6,965 nucleotides of DNA from Clostridiales bacterium (GTDB lineage: Bacteria; Bacillota; Clostridia; Oscillospirales; Acutalibacteraceae). This document shows positions 1 through 4,137 of the stretch, piece by piece; the stretch's first letter is position 1; every line of letters starts with the position of its first letter. Location: NCBI GenBank assembly GCA_012511485.1, contig JAAZFZ010000233.1, positions 1 to 6,965 of the forward strand. The letters are read 5' to 3'. The notes under the pieces were generated by a model that saw nothing but the letters and a program-made list of their open reading frames with translations, ran no database searches and was not told the DNA's origin. The translations under genes were made by a program, and so were the position numbers.

Positions 1-25
1 GATTTAGTGGAATTATATATAACGG

Positions 26-63
26 GGCGGGGTTTGTCGTTTGTGTGATAAACCCCGCCTTTT
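26..63 (+). terminator. Intrinsic terminator of an upstream gene
   Basis: Two perfectly complementary 10-base arms, GGCGGGGTTT (26-35) and AAACCCCGCC (50-59), enclose a 14-base loop and are followed directly by TTTT (60-63); another T run comes a few bases later. A GC-rich stem followed by T residues is the classic Rho-independent layout. On the opposite strand the stem is not followed by a clean T run, so it should act on + strand transcription. It probably ends a gene lying left of the window and insulates the phoH operon from it. The upstream gene itself cannot be identified from the few bases present. Confidence 0.88.
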
Positions 64-125
64 GCTGTTTTCGCCTTGATTACCGTTAATGCACTTTGGA
101 ACTAATAAAACTCTTGCTTCTTATG

Positions 126-192
126 ATTTTTTATAAATTTTATATAATTTTTTTTAAATTTCGGTGACATTTCTAACAAAATATGTTATAAT
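126..192 (+). promoter_or_regulatory. Sigma-A-type promoter for the phoH-ybeY-dgkA-era operon
   Basis: The -35 element GTGACA (164-169) matches TTGACA at five of six positions. A 17-base spacer leads to a perfect -10 TATAAT (187-192), preceded by TG one base upstream (184-185), which makes it an extended -10. Positions 126-161 are 36 uninterrupted A/T bases just upstream of the -35, where an UP element would contact RNA polymerase alpha subunits. Transcription should start near 198-200, giving a leader of about 120 bases before the phoH start. This is the best promoter-like sequence I found in the window. No operator or repressor site was recognised beside it. Confidence 0.8.
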
Positions 193-199
193 TGAACAA

Positions 200-319
200 T
201 AAGCTCATTGCAACTCAGAGAGAACTTTATGGCATAATTTTTAAAAATTCCGTGATGATATTTATTTCTTTATAATTGTTTGCAATGTCCTAAGTAATAA
301 AAAAACAGGGAGTTTATAT
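200..319 (+). other. Leader (5' untranslated region) of phoH; no recognised riboswitch
   Basis: About 120 AT-rich bases lie between the predicted transcription start and the phoH ATG. The stretch contains CATTGCAA (206-213) and its exact reverse complement TTGCAATG (280-287), which could form an 8-bp long-range stem around a 66-base loop. No terminator-like stem with a T run, T-box, or known riboswitch core was recognised. A second TATAAT occurs at 271-276 but has no credible -35 element. The leader ends with a Shine-Dalgarno AGGGAG (307-312), seven bases before the start codon. With 64-125, which holds nothing I recognise, this accounts for the gene-free left end of the window. Confidence 0.5.
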
Positions 320-1291
320 ATGTTTGAACAAATTGTCAATGTGGAACGTATGGAGCAGGCAGTTAACCTGTTCGGCAGCTTTGATGAAAATATAAAAATA
401 ATTGAAAATGAATATGATGTTGCCGTAATCAGCCGCGGCTCAGAGCTCAAGGTTTCAGGAGATGCCGAAAATGTTTCAAGGGGTGTGCGTGCAATTAACG
501 GCCTTTTAATGATGATTAACAAGGGTGAGCAGCTCAACGAGCAAAATGTTCGCTATGTTCTTTCGCTTGTCAATGACGGGAACGAAGATAAGCTCTCCGC
601 AATGACGGCGGACTGTGTGTGCATTACTTCGAAGGGCCGCCCAGTCAAGCCGAAAACACTCGGTCAAAAAAAATATATCGAAGCCATCCGTGATAACACT
701 ATTGTTCTGGGCATAGGTCCTGCTGGAACGGGTAAAACCTATCTCGCCGTTGCTATGGCGGTGACAGCCTTCAGAGCCAAGGAGGTTAACCGAATAATAC
801 TAACACGGCCTGCGGTTGAAGCGGGAGAAAAGCTCGGCTTTCTGCCGGGTGACCTTCAGCACAAGGTTGACCCATACCTTCGCCCGCTCTATGACGCACT
901 GTTTGATATGCTCGGAGCGGATAATTTTCAGAAGCATCAGGAGAGGGGAAATATTGAAGTTGCTCCTCTTGCCTATATGAGAGGGAGAACGCTCGACGAC
1001 AGCTTTATTATACTTGACGAAGCGCAGAATACAACAATTGAGCAAATGAAAATGTTTTTGACAAGGCTCGGCTTTAATTCAAAAATGGTCGTCACGGGCG
1101 ATATCACTCAGGTGGATTTGCCCGAAGGCAAACGCTCGGGGCTTGTCGATGCTATGAGAATCCTGAAGAATATAAATGCGATATCCACTGTTAGGTTTAC
1201 GGAGAAGGATGTAGTTCGCCACAGATTGGTTCAGGATATTATCAAGGCCTATGAAAAAAACGAGGAGGTAAGAAGGCGTAATGGCAAATAA
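320..1291 (+). CDS. phoH: PhoH-family ATPase (PhoH/YbeZ type)
   Basis: This is a cytoplasmic P-loop ATPase of the PhoH/PhoL (YbeZ) family. Family members are RNA-associated, related to the ATPase core of superfamily 1 helicases, and often function with YbeY in rRNA maturation; the exact substrate is not settled. The 323-residue length is normal. Residues 1-100 form the N-terminal part with a KH-like look. The ATPase core follows: Walker A GPAGTGKT (133-140), the family signature GFLPGDLQHKVDPYLRPLY (173-191), Walker B with DEAQ (233-236), the GDITQVDLP motif (260-268) and a C-terminal arginine-rich RHRLVQDII (300-308). The ATG at 320 has AGGGAG seven bases upstream. It is the first gene after the predicted promoter, and its last 11 bases overlap ybeY, suggesting coupled translation. 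No key residue appears to be missing. The name reflects common usage, since phosphate regulation is not implied for this subfamily. Confidence 0.95.
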   Translation: MFEQIVNVERMEQAVNLFGSFDENIKIIENEYDVAVISRGSELKVSGDAENVSRGVRAINGLLMMINKGEQLNEQNVRYVLSLVNDGNEDKLSAMTADCVCITSKGRPVKPKTLGQKKYIEAIRDNTIVLGIGPAGTGKTYLAVAMAVTAFRAKEVNRIILTRPAVEAGEKLGFLPGDLQHKVDPYLRPLYDALFDMLGADNFQKHQERGNIEVAPLAYMRGRTLDDSFIILDEAQNTTIEQMKMFLTRLGFNSKMVVTGDITQVDLPEGKRSGLVDAMRILKNINAISTVRFTEKDVVRHRLVQDIIKAYEKNEEVRRRNGK

Positions 1292-1787
1292 AATCAAGGT
1301 CGTAATTTCAAATGACCAAAAAGACATAACCATACCCACCGGGATAAGGCTTCTTATCCGCCGCTGCTGCACAGCAGTATTGCTACATGAAAATTTTGAA
1401 GATTCGGCAGAAATCAGCGTGCGTTTTGTGGATGAAGATGAAATCCATGCGCTCAACCTTCAGTACCGGAATGTCGATTCTTCAACGGATGTTCTTTCAT
1501 TTCCGTTGGGAGAAAACGGAGTCTATGACATAAACCCTGACACGGGTGCCAAGTTGCTGGGCGATATTGTTATTTCTGTCCCTCGTGCTGTCGAACAGGC
1601 AGAAATGTATGGTCACTCGCTGCAGAGGGAAATAGCTTTTCTAACTGTTCATTCGCTGCTGCACCTGCTGGGCTACGACCATGTCAACGGAGGGCTCGAA
1701 AGCGTGCATATGCGTGAGAAGGAGGAGCAGGTGCTCACACAACTCGGTCTAAAACGCAATGCCAGCTATTATATGGAGGAAGAATAA
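1281..1787 (+). CDS. ybeY: Endoribonuclease YbeY, rRNA maturation factor
   Basis: YbeY is a single-domain zinc-dependent endoribonuclease needed for 16S rRNA 3'-end maturation and implicated in 70S ribosome quality control. The 168-residue product carries the diagnostic metal-binding motif H-x3-H-x5-H: His124, His128 and His134 within HSLLHLLGYDH. The other strongly conserved block, from LNLQYR through STDVLSFP (58-75), is also intact. The ATG at 1281 lies inside the end of phoH (11-base overlap) and has GAGGAGG (1262-1268) and AGAAGG (1271-1276) upstream, both within the phoH coding sequence, so its translation is probably coupled to phoH. The gene encoding the 7TM-HD membrane protein YqfF/PgpH, which lies between phoH and ybeY in Bacillus, is absent here. 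Length and motifs leave little doubt about identity. Confidence 0.96.
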   Translation: MANKIKVVISNDQKDITIPTGIRLLIRRCCTAVLLHENFEDSAEISVRFVDEDEIHALNLQYRNVDSSTDVLSFPLGENGVYDINPDTGAKLLGDIVISVPRAVEQAEMYGHSLQREIAFLTVHSLLHLLGYDHVNGGLESVHMREKEEQVLTQLGLKRNASYYMEEE

Positions 1788-2285
1788 ATGAAGGCTCTCG
1801 CCAAAAGCTTTATCTACGCCTGGCAGGGTTTTCGGTACTGCATAAAATACGAGAGAAATATGAGAATACATTTTGTAATTATGGTGTATATGTATTCCTT
1901 TCTGTTTGCCTATGATTTCTTTGAACTGACGAGGGTTGAAATCTCAATTATTTTTATTGCAAACACAATAGTATTTATGGGCGAGCTTATTAATACTGCG
2001 GTGGAGAGCACAATAAACCTTGTTGAAAAAAGATATAATAAATTTGCAAAAATTGCAAAAGACACTGCTGCTGCGGCGGTTCTTGTAGGTGCTGTTTTCT
2101 CTGTTGCCGTTGGCATTGCTCTTCTCTGGCAGCCTGCCGCTTTCAGGGCGTTGTTCGAGTATTATAAGAATAATATCCTTATGCTTGTGGCTCTTATTGT
2201 CAGCATAGTCCTAAGTTGCGTTTTTATTCTTGCAGAGCCAAAAAGCGAAAAGAAACACATAACCAAAACGAAGGGTGAAAAATAA
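1788..2285 (+). CDS. dgkA: DgkA-family membrane lipid kinase (undecaprenol or diacylglycerol kinase) with an extra C-terminal membrane segment
   Basis: This integral membrane kinase phosphorylates a lipid alcohol using ATP. In Gram-positive relatives the preferred substrate is usually undecaprenol, feeding the cell-wall carrier pool; the sequence alone cannot separate that from diacylglycerol. The family core is clear: ERNMRIH (22-28), the catalytic-loop motif GELINTAVE (65-73) with Glu66, Asn69 and Glu73, and KDTAAAAVL (91-99) with Lys91-Asp92. Hydrophobic segments lie near 28-45, 50-68, 94-114 and 128-148. Typical members are about 120-130 residues with three membrane segments; this one has 165 because of a fourth segment and a charged lysine-rich tail (151-165). 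Asn77 sits where I expect the conserved Asp of the ExxxD pattern. The ATG abuts the ybeY stop codon, with GGAGGA (1775-1780) as ribosome binding site, and the stop codon abuts era. Confidence 0.9.
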   Translation: MKALAKSFIYAWQGFRYCIKYERNMRIHFVIMVYMYSFLFAYDFFELTRVEISIIFIANTIVFMGELINTAVESTINLVEKRYNKFAKIAKDTAAAAVLVGAVFSVAVGIALLWQPAAFRALFEYYKNNILMLVALIVSIVLSCVFILAEPKSEKKHITKTKGEK

Positions 2286-3173
2286 ATGACCAGAACCGCT
2301 TTCATCGCAATTGTCGGCTGCCCGAATGTCGGCAAATCTTCAATTCTTAACCGCCTGCTCGGGCAAAAGGTTGCAATTGTTTCCAAAAAGCCGCAGACGA
2401 CACGAACCAAAATAATGGGCGTGCTGACCAAGGGCGAAACTCAGCTTGTTTTTACGGACACTCCCGGTTTTCACAGGCCGAGGAACAAGCTCGGCGAAAA
2501 GATGATTAAGGCGGTTGCCGATAGCATATCCGGCGTTGATGCCTGTATGTTTGTTGTTGAGCCGGCAGGTGAGCTTCGCCCTGCGGAGCTTGAGCTTATT
2601 GCAAGGTTCAAAAAAGAAAAAATGCCCGTAGTTCTTGTTATCAACAAGGTCGATACCCTCGCCAAAAAGGAAATGCTTATGGAAAGGATACTTAGTCTTT
2701 CAAAGCTTTATGACTTTGAGGCGGTTGTGCCGACAAGTGCCGTCAAGGGCGACAATATTGACTCACTTTATGTCGAGCTTGAAAAGCTGGCATTTGAATC
2801 GGAGCATTTCTTCCCTGAGGACACTCTCACAGACCAGCCCGAAAGAGTTATTGCCGCCGAGATTATTCGTGAAAAGCTGTTAAGGCTCCTTGACAAGGAG
2901 GTTCCTCACGGGATTGCCGTTGGCATAGAAAAGATGAGCGAGCGTGAGGGCAGCGACATTATGGATATTGATGCGGTCATTTACTGCGAGCGTGAGAGCC
3001 ATAAGGGAATAATAATAGGCAAGGGCGGAGAGATGCTTAAAATAGTCTCCACCCGCGCAAGGCAGGACATGGAGAGATTCTTTATGTGCAGGATTAACCT
3101 CCAATGCTGGGTGAAGGTCAAGGAGGATTGGAGAAACCGTGAAGGTATAATCCATAATTTCGGCCTTGATTGA
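2286..3173 (+). CDS. era: GTPase Era
   Basis: Era is an essential GTPase that binds the 3' end of 16S rRNA and guides late 30S subunit assembly, with some association to the inner membrane. The 295-residue protein is the usual length and has both domains. In the GTPase domain, G1 is GCPNVGKS (11-18), G2 includes the two Thr of QTTRTK (37-42), G3 is DTPG (58-61), G4 is NKVD (120-123) and G5 is SAVKG (151-155). The linker motif TDQPER (182-187) follows, then the KH domain with GKGGEML (245-251) and a conserved ending FGLD. Residue 12 is Cys where many homologues have Arg in GRPNVGKS, which should be harmless. The ATG directly follows the dgkA stop codon; AAGGGTG (2271-2277) serves as ribosome binding site inside dgkA. 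The cytidine deaminase gene that separates dgkA and era in Bacillus is absent. Confidence 0.97.
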   Translation: MTRTAFIAIVGCPNVGKSSILNRLLGQKVAIVSKKPQTTRTKIMGVLTKGETQLVFTDTPGFHRPRNKLGEKMIKAVADSISGVDACMFVVEPAGELRPAELELIARFKKEKMPVVLVINKVDTLAKKEMLMERILSLSKLYDFEAVVPTSAVKGDNIDSLYVELEKLAFESEHFFPEDTLTDQPERVIAAEIIREKLLRLLDKEVPHGIAVGIEKMSEREGSDIMDIDAVIYCERESHKGIIIGKGGEMLKIVSTRARQDMERFFMCRINLQCWVKVKEDWRNREGIIHNFGLD

Positions 3174-3180
3174 TTTGCAC

Positions 3181-3240
3181 AAAAATATGATATATTTTTA
3201 GGCAGGTTAAAAATATTTACCTATTATAACTCGCCTGCCT
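3181..3240 (+). repeat. Nested inverted repeats in the era-yqzL spacer
   Basis: Directly after the era stop, AAAAATAT (3181-3188) and ATATTTTT (3192-3199) form a perfect 8-bp A/T hairpin with a 3-base loop. Next, AGGCAGG (3200-3206) pairs perfectly with CCTGCCT (3234-3240) around 27 bases, and that interval holds a smaller hairpin, GGT-AAA against TTTACC (3205-3221, one bulged T, 4-base loop). The small hairpin shares two G residues with the GC arm, so the two foldings compete. The A/T hairpin ends in five T residues but is too weak to be a confident terminator, and the GC stem has no T run after it. It may be a leaky terminator, processing site or mRNA stability element; function is unproven. 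Confidence 0.5.
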
Positions 3241-3257
3241 CTCGTGGAAAATAAATA

Positions 3258-3263
3258 TATAAT
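3258..3263 (+). promoter_or_regulatory. Possible -10 element upstream of yqzL-recO-mutS2
   Basis: A perfect TATAAT lies 26 bases before the yqzL start codon, within AT-rich DNA. No recognisable TTGACA-like element occurs 16-18 bases upstream (the region reads CCTGCC/CTGCCT), and there is no TG extension. It could therefore be a weak internal promoter separating the era operon from the recO part, or simply chance in AT-rich sequence. Confidence 0.25.
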
Positions 3264-3289
3264 TTTATACTTTTTCTCGGGGGTGCAGC

Positions 3290-3445
3290 ATGGAAAACAG
3301 ACAAGAAGCCTGGAATAAATTCACCGAAACCGGTAGAATATACGACTATCTTGAATTTTGCTCACTCTGCTCTAAGGAGGAAAGTCACCATGCACCTGAA
3401 TACCGACGGTCTGGTGATAAAGGAAACGACAACAGGCGAGAATGA
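3290..3445 (+). CDS. yqzL: YqzL-like small protein of unknown function, overlapping recO
   Basis: This 51-residue reading frame starts at ATG 3290 after a modest G-rich ribosome binding site (GGGGGT, 3279-3284) and stops at TGA 3443-3445. Its N-terminal half contains AWNKFTETGRIYDYLEF (7-23), the pattern of the YqzL family: a Trp followed by Phe-x-x-Thr-Gly-x-Ile-x-x-Tyr-Leu. In Bacillus yqzL also sits between era and recO, so context and sequence agree. The function of the family is not known to me. Residues 32-51 are charged and polar and are encoded over the first 56 bases of recO in another frame; this tail probably reflects loss of an earlier stop rather than conserved function. The recO ribosome binding site lies within this gene and encodes Lys29-Glu30-Glu31, so translation of the two is probably coupled. 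Two Cys (24, 27) form a CSLC pair; with no second pair, zinc binding is doubtful. Confidence 0.75.
   Translation: MENRQEAWNKFTETGRIYDYLEFCSLCSKEESHHAPEYRRSGDKGNDNRRE
3374..3380 (+). promoter_or_regulatory. Shine-Dalgarno site that fixes the recO start
   Basis: AAGGAGG is a near-perfect complement to the 16S rRNA 3' end and lies nine bases before ATG 3390. It selects that codon over the in-frame TTG at 3351, which has no comparable site and would add 13 residues not expected in RecO. The site lies inside the yqzL coding sequence. Confidence 0.85.
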
Positions 3446-4121
3446 CCGCCTTGTTACCGTTCTTACTCGTGACTATGGTCTTATCCGTGCTTTTGTAAAG
3501 GGTGCAAAAAAATTAAAAAGCAGCTTTCAGAGTTCCACTCAGCTTCTAAGCTTTTCCCGCTTTTCCATTTACAAAAGCAGGGAGGCATACATAATCGATG
3601 AGGCTGCGCCGATTGAAGTCTTTTTCAAGCTCAGGGAGGACATTACAAGGCTTGCCCTTGCTCAATATTTTTGTGAGCTTGCGGGGGAGCTTTCCCCTGA
3701 ATCCGATTCAGCGGGGGACTTTCTGAGGCTCTTTTTAAATGCGCTTCACCTTCTTGCGGGCGGAAAACGGCCTCAACCGCTGATTAAGGCTGTAACTGAG
3801 CTGCGGCTCGCCTCCCTTGCCGGTTATATGCCGAGCCTGGTTGCCTGCAATGAGTGCGGCAAATATGAGGATACAACGATGTATTTTGACCTGCAAAGCG
3901 GCCTGCTCCATTACTCCGAATGTGCAAAGGGCGCAACGCCCTTGGGCATGGGGCTAATTACCGCAATGCGGCATATAGTTTTCAGCGAATTCGACCGTAT
4001 TTTCAGCTTTAACCTTCCTGACAAAAGCTTGAATATTCTTTCAAAAATAACAGAGCAGTATCTTACCGTTCAGGTGGGGAGAACCTTCAAAACTCTGGAT
4101 TTTTATAAACAAATGATTTGA
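3390..4121 (+). CDS. recO: DNA repair protein RecO
   Basis: RecO works with RecR and RecF to load RecA onto SSB-coated single-stranded DNA and to anneal strands during recombinational repair. The product is 243 residues, normal for the family. An N-terminal OB-fold covers about residues 1-80, starting with the typical TDGLVIKETTTGENDRLVTV (5-24) and continuing to GLIRAFVKGAKK (30-41). A helical region follows, with a zinc-finger insertion. The first finger pair is Cys153-x2-Cys156. In the second, the expected CxxC reads Tyr175-Ser-Glu-Cys178, preceded by His174, so one cysteine ligand is missing. The start is ATG 3390, set by AAGGAGG at 3374-3380. The gene overlaps yqzL by 56 bases and ends 16 bases before mutS2. 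Position after era and yqzL matches the order in many Firmicutes. Confidence 0.93.
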   Translation: MHLNTDGLVIKETTTGENDRLVTVLTRDYGLIRAFVKGAKKLKSSFQSSTQLLSFSRFSIYKSREAYIIDEAAPIEVFFKLREDITRLALAQYFCELAGELSPESDSAGDFLRLFLNALHLLAGGKRPQPLIKAVTELRLASLAGYMPSLVACNECGKYEDTTMYFDLQSGLLHYSECAKGATPLGMGLITAMRHIVFSEFDRIFSFNLPDKSLNILSKITEQYLTVQVGRTFKTLDFYKQMI

Positions 4122-4137
4122 TTATCGGGGAAGTTTT

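Noticed and set aside
1..48. Possible C-terminal end of an upstream coding region reaching TGA 46-48
   Set aside because: The frame runs into the terminator hairpin, and another frame already stops at 5-7. Too few bases remain to support any gene.
271..276. Second TATAAT upstream of phoH as an alternative promoter
   Set aside because: The region 16-18 bases upstream (around TTCCGT) does not resemble a -35 element and there is no TG extension; the promoter ending at 192 is far better.
200..319. Riboswitch or T-box in the phoH leader
   Set aside because: No conserved core motif, specifier structure or terminator/antiterminator pair could be recognised; only one long-range 8-base pairing is seen.
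3351..3389. Upstream in-frame TTG start that would give RecO 13 more residues
   Set aside because: ATG 3390 has a near-perfect AAGGAGG at the right distance and gives the usual RecO N-terminus; the TTG has no ribosome binding site, and the added residues do not look like RecO.
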